From the NCBI RefSeq assembly GCF_907177275.1, contig NZ_CAJSLV010000054.1, positions 1 to 64,000 on the forward strand: DNA of 64,000 nt. The letters are read 5' to 3'. This DNA comes from Actinacidiphila cocklensis. GTDB taxonomy: Bacteria > Actinomycetota > Actinomycetes > Streptomycetales > Streptomycetaceae. Numbering within the stretch: the first letter of the stretch is position 1; each line of letters starts with the position of its first letter. Below, piece after piece: positions 1-8,755 of the stretch. A program made the translations under genes and the position numbers. The notes beneath the pieces were generated by a model. The model was not told the DNA's origin, ran no database searches, and saw only the letters and a list, made by a program, of their open reading frames with translations.

Positions 1-167
1 CAGAAGGCCCCACCTCTATGCCGCGACGCCTCCACGATCACCCGGTCGGAAACCTCAGTTCGAGACACACCCCACACAGCCGGAACGACAACAGCGACTC
101 AGAGGCCGCCACTACGCTGGAGCCCGCTGCGGGGGCAGTCGGCTAGCGGAACGACTAGAAGGTCACA

Positions 168-3100
168 GTGGCAGAATACGGTGGCAAGGCCCACAACTGG
201 CGAAGCATCCGGGAATGGGACGGAAGTCAGCATCGGGCCTTTGAAGAACTGTGCTTTCAGCTTCGCGTGCCGGCACCTCAGGGCTGGGAGACGATAAAGA
301 CAGCAGCTCCCGACGGAGGTGTTGAGTGGTACGACCAGGCCCCCGATGGGAGCGCCGCGCACGGCTACCAGGTCAAGTTCGTCCACGATATTGACGACCT
401 TCTTCCGCAGGCGAAGAAGAGCGCCAAGACGGTCGGTGAGAACATCGCCTTCAGGAAGATCGTCCGGCTTGAGTTCCTGACCCCCTTCGACCTATCCGAC
501 CCCACGCCTTTCACACCACGCGGCAGGCCCCGCGAAGGTGCACGGGGGAAGTGGAACCGCAACGTTGACAAGTGGAAGACGGAGCTGCCCGGTCTCGCCG
601 GTGTCGACATCCGCTATGTCGGAGGCGGCGAACTGCTGGAGCGCCTGACGCGGCCCGGCAACGAAGGACGTCAATGGTTCTTCTTCGAACGGCGCGCTCT
701 GGGCTCCGAGTGGTTCCAAGACCAGATGGCACTCGCTGAGAGCCTGGCGGAGTCGCGGTACACCCCGGAGCGCCACGTGGAGCTGCCGCTGGCTCGGGTG
801 GCGGACGCCTGCGCCTTCCCCGAAGAGCTTTCTCGGCGAGTTGTACAGCGGTCCCGGGATCTTCAGGCTGCCGTGCGAACGCTCGTCGCGGGAACGACGT
901 GGTGGCTCGACCGCTATCCCGCGCCGTTCAGCAGCCCAGCGCAGGAGGCGCTGGCGCAATGGACGCCGTCGTGGATGCGATCCCTGCGGGAGAGTGCGGA
1001 CAACCTCGTCCACGACCTGTGTGCGGCGTCCGCGAGCCCACGCCTGCCCGCCGCACGGGCCGAGGCTGTGACCGAGAACATCCGCGACTTGCTGGGTCAG
1101 TTCGACGACCTGGCCGGGCGCTTCGTGCGGGAATCTTCCGCGCGCGGCGAGCTCCCGGAACCGCCTTCCTCGGACCGGGGTACCCGCGAAGCGACTGCAT
1201 CCGAGAGCGCGGAGCGGCTGCGCGAGGGCGACCTCGTCCGCGCTCGCGACACATGCGAACAGGCCTTGAACCTGCTCCAGAGCAGCGCTGCCCAGGCAGC
1301 GGAGAAAGCAGCGTGGCTGCTGCTGGGCGAAGCCGGACAGGGCAAGACCCACCTGCTTGTCGATGCCGCGCGACGCGCGGTGGACAAAGGCAGGCCGGCA
1401 CTCGTCTTATTCGGGCAGGAGCTCAGTGGGCGCAATGCCTTGAGTGAAATCGCGCAGCGACGCGGGCTGGGCCAGTTGCCCGAGAGGGATTTTCTTCAGG
1501 CGATGGACGCCGCCGGCGCGGCCAGCGGCTGCCGTTTCCTGCTGATCATCGACGCCCTCAACGACAGCGACAACGCCCGTAGCTGGAAGAGCGAGCTGCT
1601 CGGCCTCCAGTCCCGTATAGCCCGGCACCCACACATTGCCCTGGTCGTGTCCTGCCGATCAACCTTCAGCCCTCTGGTCCTGCCGGACAGCTTCGACGGG
1701 CCGACGTCAGTGCACCCTGGATTTGCGGGCCGCGAGGTGGAAGGTCTGGAGAGCTACCTCAAGGGGCGCTCAGCCACCTATCCCAACGCACCGCTACTTG
1801 CGCAGGCCTTCACCAACCCCCTGTTCGTGAAGCTGTACGCAGACAGCTTGGACCGGGCCCCGGAGCAGGGCTCGGGGAACCATCCGCCCGACCGCAGCGC
1901 GGTGTTCGACGCCTTCGTCAATCACCGGGCGAAAGCCATCTGTTCCCAGCTGGGGCTGGACCCCCTCGACCGGCCCGTGCACCGGGCAGTCGACGCCCTT
2001 GCATCGCGCATGGCCGCAGAGAACCTCCTGGTGCTGCCCCGCAGCACAGCACGTGAGATCGCCGACGCCTTCGCCCCCGGTGCCACGAAGTGGCCGGCCA
2101 CCATGCTCGGAGAGCTCGTTACACAGGGGATCGTGTCCAACGAGCGCACATACAGAGACAAGGAAGAGGTCGGCATCGGTTTCCCGTACCAGGCCCTGGG
2201 CGACGACCGCGTGGTGCGGTCGGTCTTCGCGGCCCACCAAGGCGAGATCGACGCGCTCCGGGAGGGTCGAGGGCTTGTCGGTGACTCCCCTTTGCGGAAC
2301 TGGCTGTGCAAGGCCCCGCCGAACTACCAAGAGACTGCGACGACTCTCCTGCCCGAGATGACCGGCACTGAGCTGATCGATGTGCTGATCTCCTCCCCGG
2401 AGGCCAAAGGGGATGCCGCCCCCGACAACCACCCGGACACACGGCACTTTCTGTTGGCCCGAAGCTTCCTGGAGACGCTTCCCCTTCGCCGAGCCGGAAG
2501 CATTACCGATCGCAGCGTGGCGCTCGTCAAGGACATCGCCAACAGGCACGGCCGCACCTCGGAGATCCTAGAGGCGTTCCTTTCGGTCACTGCCGTGCCT
2601 GGACACCGGCTGAACGCTGACGAGCTTCACCGCGTCCTGACAGCAAGGCCGAGGCCGGAACGTGACGCGTGGTGGGGCGTCCGTACCTACGCGATGCTGT
2701 GGGACCACACGGCGCTGCACAGGCTGCTGCGATGGGCCGAGCAGTACCCCACCCCGCAACACCTCCAGCCCTCCTACCGACAAGTCCAGCACCTACCCGG
2801 TACCCGGCCGAGCCCACTCGGTACAGCGCCGGGGGGAACCGACAGCGAAGTGGCGCGTCTGGCGGGCACCACGCTGGTGTGGACCCTCACGTCCTCCAAT
2901 CGGTTTCTGCGGGACCGCGCGACCAAGGCCCTCGTGCAACTGCTCCTGGGCCACACCGACGTTCTCCGGTCTCTCCTGACCAGGTTCCTCCACGAGGACG
3001 TTAAGAAAGTGGACGACCCCTACCTCTTTGAGCGCCTGGTGTGGGTGGCGTTCGGAGTGCTGGCTCGCCGTGGCGACCCACAACGGGACGCCACGCTCCT

Positions 3101-5174
3101 GAGCGAGCTGGCACAGCAGATCATCGAGTATGTCTACGGCGACACGAACTCGCCCGCTCACGCATCGAGAAACGCTCTGCTGTGCGATGCAGCCACCCGC
3201 ATCGTCACCATGGCACACGACGCGGGAGCGGTCACCAGCGAGCAGGCCGAGGTCGTCCAGCATCCGCACTTCTGCCCGCACCCTGGCCGCGCGCCCGAGG
3301 AAGACGACATCGACAACCGCTTCCCCAGACGGGACGAGGACGGCTCCCTGTGGGGAGGGATACGTGCCTCCCTGTCCTCGCTGGGAGACTTCGCCGACTA
3401 CAGAGTCCGCCCCTACGTGAACCAGTTCAGCATGCTGCCACTCACGTGCGACTATCCCAGCCGACCGTCGTGGCAACGCAGGGACGACCCCGTCGTGGTA
3501 GACCCCGGACGCATCCCGGCCTTCGCGGACAGCCTCCCGGAGGAATACCGGCCGGTTTTCGGGACCCAGGCGGCTGTCACCCAGCTCCTCACAGGGTGGA
3601 TAGCGCAGCGGGCCCTCGACCGTGACCAGTACGAGCTGCTGCAGAGCTGCCAGGTTCCGCCAGCCCTAGACGAACGCCTCGCCGACACCAAGGTGGACGC
3701 GAAGTGGGCTGCACGGTGGATTCTCGCCCGCGTCGCCGAGCTGGGATGGACGCCCGAACTTTTCAGCGAATTCGACACCTTCCGCGGACGCGCGTCCGGC
3801 TCACGCGAATCCCACAAGGGCGAACGGATCGGCAAGAAGTATCAGTGGATGGCCCTCCACGAGCTGATCGAGCGGCTTGCCAACCACCATCACCCCTACC
3901 GGCACTCCGAACACGACCCCGCTGAATACCCCGGGGGCGCACGCCTGTCCCTGCTCGACATCGATCCCTCGCTTCCGCCGGCCCGACACCCGTTCGACCA
4001 CGACGACGAGACACACGACCGCAACGACACGGACAACGCCACCTTCCCGCCAGAAGACCTCTGCCATCCGCTCGCCCCACCCGTTCCGTCACTGCCGGAC
4101 CACGAGGGCGTCGACGAATGGATCCGCAAACCGGACAACCTGCCCGACCTGGAGGAACTGGCTATCCGAACCGACGGCACAGGCCGCGTTTGGGTTGTGC
4201 TCAACGAATACGCCAGCGACGATCACGACGGCCGCGGCTGGAGCAGCACTCACGGGCAGGCTGAGCAGTGGCACCGCATCCAGAGCTGGCTCGTGCCCAG
4301 CAGCCAGCGCACCGCCCTGCTCACCTGGCTGGAGGGCCGCTCCCTCACCAACCGGTGGATGCCCGAAGGCCCCGACCGCCACAGCCTTCTGTTCGCCGAT
4401 TTCCCGCCCACGCCAGGGCCTTGGACCGACCCCGACCCCGACGCCTGGCATGTGAGCACATTTCTTTACCCGGAAGAGAACGACGTGCACGGCCTCGACG
4501 ACACGGACGAGGAGCAGGACCTGGCCACACCGGGGACAGCCGCAGCACCAACTGCCGTCACCGACTTCGACTCCGAGGACTCCACCGCTGCACGGCGGAG
4601 ACGGTGGGCGGAGAAACAGAGCGACACGCTGGCCGATCTCGCAGAACGCTGGGCAGACGGCCCGGTCGAGGAGAAGGACGACTGGCTGGAGGCAACTCTC
4701 GCGGCTCAGCCACACGGCCGCATCGACCAAGCCACTGATTCCGCTGGCCAACCCATCACGGCGGTCCCGACCGCCCAGACCTACAGCTGGAGCGCGCAGA
4801 GTTCCGACTGCTCCCTCGACGCATCAGTGTCCGTGACCATGCTCAACGACCCGCTGCTGCGAAACAGCGGACTGCGACGAGACCCCGACCTCCCACACTG
4901 GTACGACGCAGACGGAAGGCTCCAGGTGCAGTACCTGTCCTGGGACCGCCCCACGGGCGCCGCTGACGGCCTCCTCGTCTCCCGAGACTGGCTTGAGCAA
5001 CACCTTCAACGAAGCGATCAGTGCCTCATCCAGGGGATTCTCGGCGAACGCCAGCCCGTCACCACCGAACGCCCCCGCAGTTGGAGAGAATTCAGTCAGA
5101 TCACAGGCCACAGCGCGCAAGGACACCGAACCCCCGGAACAGCCACCACCGAACTCAGGACCAGCCGCTGGTAG
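168..5174 (+). CDS. Avs-like STAND NTPase with N-terminal PD-(D/E)xK nuclease-like domain
   Basis: This 1668-residue protein starts at GTG with AGAAGG six bases upstream. Residues 1 to about 190 look like a restriction-endonuclease fold: G51-V-E53 is followed by Q68-V-K70, the E...QxK variant typical of Mrr-like and DUF4297-type nucleases. A STAND/NACHT-like NTPase follows, with Walker A GEAGQGKT near residues 386-396 and Walker B LLIIDALND near 456-464. The remaining ~1100 residues are mostly helical and probably form the sensor. A late segment containing the words WHRIQSWLV and RWMPEG resembles the C-terminal part of AVAST (Avs) proteins as I remember them. Known Avs proteins recognise a phage protein and then degrade DNA; that role is inferred here. 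It is a single gene with no obvious operon partner. It could instead be another nuclease-STAND family. Confidence 0.75.
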   Translation: MAEYGGKAHNWRSIREWDGSQHRAFEELCFQLRVPAPQGWETIKTAAPDGGVEWYDQAPDGSAAHGYQVKFVHDIDDLLPQAKKSAKTVGENIAFRKIVRLEFLTPFDLSDPTPFTPRGRPREGARGKWNRNVDKWKTELPGLAGVDIRYVGGGELLERLTRPGNEGRQWFFFERRALGSEWFQDQMALAESLAESRYTPERHVELPLARVADACAFPEELSRRVVQRSRDLQAAVRTLVAGTTWWLDRYPAPFSSPAQEALAQWTPSWMRSLRESADNLVHDLCAASASPRLPAARAEAVTENIRDLLGQFDDLAGRFVRESSARGELPEPPSSDRGTREATASESAERLREGDLVRARDTCEQALNLLQSSAAQAAEKAAWLLLGEAGQGKTHLLVDAARRAVDKGRPALVLFGQELSGRNALSEIAQRRGLGQLPERDFLQAMDAAGAASGCRFLLIIDALNDSDNARSWKSELLGLQSRIARHPHIALVVSCRSTFSPLVLPDSFDGPTSVHPGFAGREVEGLESYLKGRSATYPNAPLLAQAFTNPLFVKLYADSLDRAPEQGSGNHPPDRSAVFDAFVNHRAKAICSQLGLDPLDRPVHRAVDALASRMAAENLLVLPRSTAREIADAFAPGATKWPATMLGELVTQGIVSNERTYRDKEEVGIGFPYQALGDDRVVRSVFAAHQGEIDALREGRGLVGDSPLRNWLCKAPPNYQETATTLLPEMTGTELIDVLISSPEAKGDAAPDNHPDTRHFLLARSFLETLPLRRAGSITDRSVALVKDIANRHGRTSEILEAFLSVTAVPGHRLNADELHRVLTARPRPERDAWWGVRTYAMLWDHTALHRLLRWAEQYPTPQHLQPSYRQVQHLPGTRPSPLGTAPGGTDSEVARLAGTTLVWTLTSSNRFLRDRATKALVQLLLGHTDVLRSLLTRFLHEDVKKVDDPYLFERLVWVAFGVLARRGDPQRDATLLSELAQQIIEYVYGDTNSPAHASRNALLCDAATRIVTMAHDAGAVTSEQAEVVQHPHFCPHPGRAPEEDDIDNRFPRRDEDGSLWGGIRASLSSLGDFADYRVRPYVNQFSMLPLTCDYPSRPSWQRRDDPVVVDPGRIPAFADSLPEEYRPVFGTQAAVTQLLTGWIAQRALDRDQYELLQSCQVPPALDERLADTKVDAKWAARWILARVAELGWTPELFSEFDTFRGRASGSRESHKGERIGKKYQWMALHELIERLANHHHPYRHSEHDPAEYPGGARLSLLDIDPSLPPARHPFDHDDETHDRNDTDNATFPPEDLCHPLAPPVPSLPDHEGVDEWIRKPDNLPDLEELAIRTDGTGRVWVVLNEYASDDHDGRGWSSTHGQAEQWHRIQSWLVPSSQRTALLTWLEGRSLTNRWMPEGPDRHSLLFADFPPTPGPWTDPDPDAWHVSTFLYPEENDVHGLDDTDEEQDLATPGTAAAPTAVTDFDSEDSTAARRRRWAEKQSDTLADLAERWADGPVEEKDDWLEATLAAQPHGRIDQATDSAGQPITAVPTAQTYSWSAQSSDCSLDASVSVTMLNDPLLRNSGLRRDPDLPHWYDADGRLQVQYLSWDRPTGAADGLLVSRDWLEQHLQRSDQCLIQGILGERQPVTTERPRSWREFSQITGHSAQGHRTPGTATTELRTSRW

Positions 5175-5267
5175 CGGACTGGATGAGTGAAACGGTTACT
5201 GGCCCAGTCGGGCGAATCTCTGGTGCCGCGTGCATGGCGGAACGATTCCTCAGGAAAAGCATCGCGC

Positions 5268-5599
5268 ATGAGGCTTCTACCGATCCACTGCCCTGCGCGA
5301 GCAGCGCTCCTCGCCGTCGTCGCACCGGCTGCTTTTGCACTGTCCCTGACCGGTATCGCTCCTGCGCACGCGGCCACCACCGGAGCCAGGGACAAGATCG
5401 CCTTCCCAGGGGATTCGTGTGCATCTATCCCGACATCGGCTTCGTAGGTCAGCCCTACGTCAAGCGCGCGGGCCGACGGTTCGGTGGGGCACCTGCCGGA
5501 CTCCATCCGCGGCAGTGGCAGCTCGATCATCAACAACAGCGGCCGCACGGCCCGGGTCTACGCCAAGGACAACTACTTCGGCAGCCATGTCTGTGGTAG
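5268..5599 (+). pseudogene. Frameshifted secreted peptidase inhibitor, I36 type
   Basis: An ATG at 5268 opens a clear signal peptide (MRLLPIHCPARAALLAV... ending in APAHA) but the frame stops at 5445. The expected mature segment, with the words VCIYPDIGF and VGQPYV, is found in a different frame at about 5415-5465, and the continuation (GHLPDSIRGSGSS, ARVYAKDNYFGSH) returns to the first frame at about 5480-5590. Two compensating frameshifts therefore separate the three pieces. Cys-rich short secreted proteins with this Y-x-D-x-x-F-x-G pattern belong to the Streptomyces metalloprotease-inhibitor-like family I36. The 3' end runs directly into a transposase remnant. I consider it a dead gene unless sequencing error explains the shifts. 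Confidence 0.65.
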
Positions 5600-5752
5600 C
5601 CGCCTCTCTTGCGCCGCTCCGTCCAAGCCCTCGAACGCGACATCCGCGACTGGTTCGCTGGCTGTGGCCACCACGCCAGACCGTTCGCCTGGACGAAGAC
5701 CGTCGACGGGATCCCTCGACAAGGTCGCCGCCTGCTAGCGACGAATCTCTGA
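5600..5752 (+). mobile_element. IS630-family transposase C-terminal remnant
   Basis: Translated from 5600 to the TGA at 5750, this stretch reads RRSVQALERDIRDWF, then about seven residues, then ARPFAWTKTVDGI. This is the characteristic C-terminus of IS630/Tc1-type transposases, in which an ERDI.xW helix precedes P-F-x-W-T-K-T. Only about 50 residues remain, with no start and no DDE catalytic core. It abuts the broken inhibitor gene, which suggests that an insertion and later deletion destroyed that gene. Confidence 0.7.
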
Positions 5753-5836
5753 CTCAGGTGGCTAGAAGAGAATCAGCAATTTTAAGGCTGGGCGGGAGTT
5801 GATCAGCAATAGGAGCGATTCGGATCGGAAAGCTCC

Positions 5837-7090
5837 TCAAAAGGCGGAATTGACGATTAGGTCGATGATTGAACGGATGCCCGACCAATCCTGCAAAGGG
5901 ATAGCGGCGGGGTCACTTCTCGCCTGCAAAAGCTTCGCCTGGAACGTGTCCTGCACCTCCTTCTTGCCGGTGATCTCTCCCTGGTAGCGCTTGGTGCCCT
6001 CGATGTAGCTGCGCCAGTGCACAGGCCGGAGGCTGCCGTCCGGAAGGGTGAGGACGTCTCGCCCTAGATACAATTCGATGGATCCGGCGGTGCCATTCAC
6101 GTCTGCGTATGAGGAATGACCGGAGGGAGCGTCTGCTGTTGGCGGTCCCAGTGTTGGATAGTGCGACGCCAGGTCCAGTGGGGGGTACTGCAGAACTTTG
6201 ATGTTGCTGGGAAGGGTTTTACGATCGAGCGGCCGAAGGGCGTCGGCCGCAGCCGTGTCGTTGTCGAAGAGTGCGATGACGGGGTTGGCGATACGGGCGG
6301 CGGCGAAGGCGCGGACGGTGTTCACGAGTGCGCCGGCCCCTCCACGCGGGCTGTTGGAGTAGTCCATGAAGCGGATGAGGTTCGTAAGGTGCGGGTAGAG
6401 GATGGCGAGGGACGGCTGGAGAACAGCTACGTCGCTGTGGCCTTCGGTGAGCACGACGACGGGAGCGTGCGCGGCCGAATCATCCTGTACTCGGTCCAGC
6501 GCCTCGGAGCACAATGTCGAGAGTTCAGGATTGTCCCCCGCGTCGTCGATACGGCCGTGATCAACGATGAGGACGACTTCGGAGTTGGGCATCGCGAGCA
6601 AGGTGGCGCGAAGGCTCAGGCATGGATCGTCGGCGTCCAGCATGCGCAGGAACGCTATTGGGTTCCCGTTGAAAGGGATTCCTTCGAGTGATTTCATTCC
6701 CCGTGAAGCTGCCGCAAGACCCTTCAACCAGTCTGCGGCTCCGTAGTCGTCGGGAATATTAAATTCCTCCGGCATTTCGATGCCCTCCACTACGAACCGT
6801 CGAGTCGTTGTTTTCTGCTGCTCCAGTGCATCCTCGAGGAGTTCCAAAGCCGCCTGCTGGCTGTACCCCAACAGATGCAGACGTTCGGCGATAACCTTGC
6901 CGGGCCCACGCAGAGAATATTCGACCGTATCGTCGTCGTTGTATTGTCTACTGGAATAGCATTCCGGATCCCCCACGCGGTACGCGCACAGCATCTCGTC
7001 GGTGAAGGCCGCGAGCAGTACGGCGTCCCACCCGTAGCGCAGTCTGCTGACCTGATAGCCGCCGACCCACAGTCCCTCGTCAGAGCTCAT
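5837..7090 (-). CDS. HEPN/Toprim-associated protein
   Basis: This 417-residue protein has a C-terminal half that is a Toprim fold: E216 lies in LTEGHSD and the metal-binding D276-N-D278 lies in ALFDNDTAA. The first ~200 residues, including the opening GGYQVSRLRYGWD, match the kind of N-terminal domain annotated HEPN/Toprim-associated in bacteria. Toprim domains cleave or rejoin nucleic acid with Mg2+, and HEPN domains are often RNases in toxin and abortive-infection systems. The combination suggests a nucleic-acid-targeting defence protein, but no function is proven for this family. No ribosome binding site is obvious before the ATG. It stands alone between an IS scar and the lipase gene. Confidence 0.65.
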   Translation of the reverse strand: MSSDEGLWVGGYQVSRLRYGWDAVLLAAFTDEMLCAYRVGDPECYSSRQYNDDDTVEYSLRGPGKVIAERLHLLGYSQQAALELLEDALEQQKTTTRRFVVEGIEMPEEFNIPDDYGAADWLKGLAAASRGMKSLEGIPFNGNPIAFLRMLDADDPCLSLRATLLAMPNSEVVLIVDHGRIDDAGDNPELSTLCSEALDRVQDDSAAHAPVVVLTEGHSDVAVLQPSLAILYPHLTNLIRFMDYSNSPRGGAGALVNTVRAFAAARIANPVIALFDNDTAAADALRPLDRKTLPSNIKVLQYPPLDLASHYPTLGPPTADAPSGHSSYADVNGTAGSIELYLGRDVLTLPDGSLRPVHWRSYIEGTKRYQGEITGKKEVQDTFQAKLLQARSDPAAIPLQDWSGIRSIIDLIVNSAF

Positions 7091-7252
7091 GCTTCATGAT
7101 CGGCGCTAGGGCCGGGTTGTCGTGGCGGTTTTCCACACCGAGATGTCTGGTGCCTACGGGAGGTTCCGCTCCTTTCCGGCTGTAACCCTGCGCACGGGTC
7201 TTGATGGCCGGAGCGCTCTTCAGCGCAGGGGCCTGCCGCAGCAGCGTCCTTG

Positions 7253-8737
7253 TCACTCACCGACCGGGGTCGTGTCGTTGGGCCCGGCCAGGACGAGTTG
7301 GGTCAGGGTGGTGGGGCTGCGGTCGGCTTGGACGGTGACGCGGTAGAGGCCTGTTGCCGGCACTCGGAGGTCGGCGGCGAGGGTGTCGTTGTCGCTGCCG
7401 TAGAGCGGGGGGCTGGCGGTCCAGCTGCCGTCAAGGGCGGTGATGGTGATGTCGGTTCCGGCGGGATGGTCGGTTCCGGTGATGTTGAGTTGCCACTCGG
7501 TGTCGGGGGTGACGTAGTCCGGGACGGTCAGGCCGAGTGCCCCTGGGGCTTGGTCAGGGCCGAGGTGGTCGTCTTCGAGGAGGAAGTCGATGACGGCCTG
7601 GCGGGCGTGCTGGTTGCTGGCGAGGGCGCCGTGCTGAAGGGCGAGCGGGATGGTACGGCGTTGCAGTGAGGCGGATTCGCGGGGGACGGTGCCGTCACCC
7701 CAAACCTGGAACCGGCGGGGGCGGCCGTGCTCGTCGCGCAGCAGCTGTTTGTCGTCGTTGTGGTGGCGGAAGGAGTAGGTGGCGGGGATGACGACGCCGT
7801 TGACGATTTGCAGGGACTGGTCGGTGTCCTGCTGGATGCCGACCACGGGCCGCAGCTGCGGCAGGTGGTGGGTGTAGAGGTTGTCGAAGTAGGCGATGGA
7901 GATCGCGGCGAGGTCTTTGTCGCCGCCGAGCGCGGCGATGTCGCTGGGGGACAGGGAGCGGACGTCGAGGCCGTCTTCGAGGCAGGGGTAGCGGGGCAAG
8001 AGGTCGTGGACGCCGGGCATGGTGGCGGCCAGTGCGGCGAGTTTGCTGTGGGGCAGGGGCAGCGGGGCGCCCTGGATGCTGTTGAGGATGTTGGCCGCGG
8101 CGACCGACCCGTGGAAGGGGGTGCCGAGGGTCATGATGCCGCGGATGTCCGCAGTGAGGTCGCTGTCGCCGCCGAGGGCGAGGGCTGCGTAGGTGATCAG
8201 TCCGCCCATGGAGTGGGCGATGAACACCAGGCGTGCTTCGCGTTCGTCCACGGCCCGGCGTCGGGCTTCGGTGTGCTTCGGATGGCTTCGCCACCGCTGG
8301 AGGTGGGCGCGGGCTTCCTTGGCGAGGCGTCGGGCATTGTGGTCGACGGACAGGCGCCAGTCGTAGGGGAAGGCCAGGACTGCGGCCGGGTCCGCGGCGG
8401 TGGCCTCCACGTCGCTGGTGAGTTTGGTGTAGGGCTCGATGCCGCGCAGGAACGGCGTCCAGGCAGGTGTGCTGAGCAGGCGGCGCGGTTCGACCCGCGT
8501 CGACTGGCCGGCCGCTTCCTCGGGTGTGAGGTGCAGTCCCTTCAGGCCCGAGGGTGACAGCCACGCCTTGGCCAGCCAGCCGGGCTTGGCTAAGCCCCAC
8601 AGGACCTTCTCCTTGCCCTTGCCGCCGGATATGTCGACGAGTTCGCTGCCCATGATTCCGGGGACGATAACGATTGCGTCATGGGTGGTGGGCGGGGCTA
8701 CTTCGGGTGCCGCGTTCCACTGCGGAGGGAAGGTCAT
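7253..8737 (-). CDS. LCAT-like lipase/esterase with C-terminal beta domain
   Basis: This 494-residue alpha/beta hydrolase resembles the lecithin:cholesterol acyltransferase family (PF02450). It begins IVIVPGIMGSELVD (oxyanion-loop region), places the nucleophile S176 in AHSMGG, and has the likely acid in WGDGTVP and a histidine in LQHGAL. After about residue 400 a segment rich in beta strands (WQLNITGTDHP, GLYRVTVQAD) looks like an immunoglobulin- or pre-peptidase-like module. It has no signal peptide, so it is probably cytoplasmic. The ATG at 8737 is chosen because it precedes the hydrolase core; the open frame continues upstream but there overlaps the divergent caspase gene. The two starts are only 18 bp apart, implying a shared control region. 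Confidence 0.75.
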   Translation of the reverse strand: MTFPPQWNAAPEVAPPTTHDAIVIVPGIMGSELVDISGGKGKEKVLWGLAKPGWLAKAWLSPSGLKGLHLTPEEAAGQSTRVEPRRLLSTPAWTPFLRGIEPYTKLTSDVEATAADPAAVLAFPYDWRLSVDHNARRLAKEARAHLQRWRSHPKHTEARRRAVDEREARLVFIAHSMGGLITYAALALGGDSDLTADIRGIMTLGTPFHGSVAAANILNSIQGAPLPLPHSKLAALAATMPGVHDLLPRYPCLEDGLDVRSLSPSDIAALGGDKDLAAISIAYFDNLYTHHLPQLRPVVGIQQDTDQSLQIVNGVVIPATYSFRHHNDDKQLLRDEHGRPRRFQVWGDGTVPRESASLQRRTIPLALQHGALASNQHARQAVIDFLLEDDHLGPDQAPGALGLTVPDYVTPDTEWQLNITGTDHPAGTDITITALDGSWTASPPLYGSDNDTLAADLRVPATGLYRVTVQADRSPTTLTQLVLAGPNDTTPVGE

Positions 8738-8755
8738 GGGTGCGAGATTAGGGGG

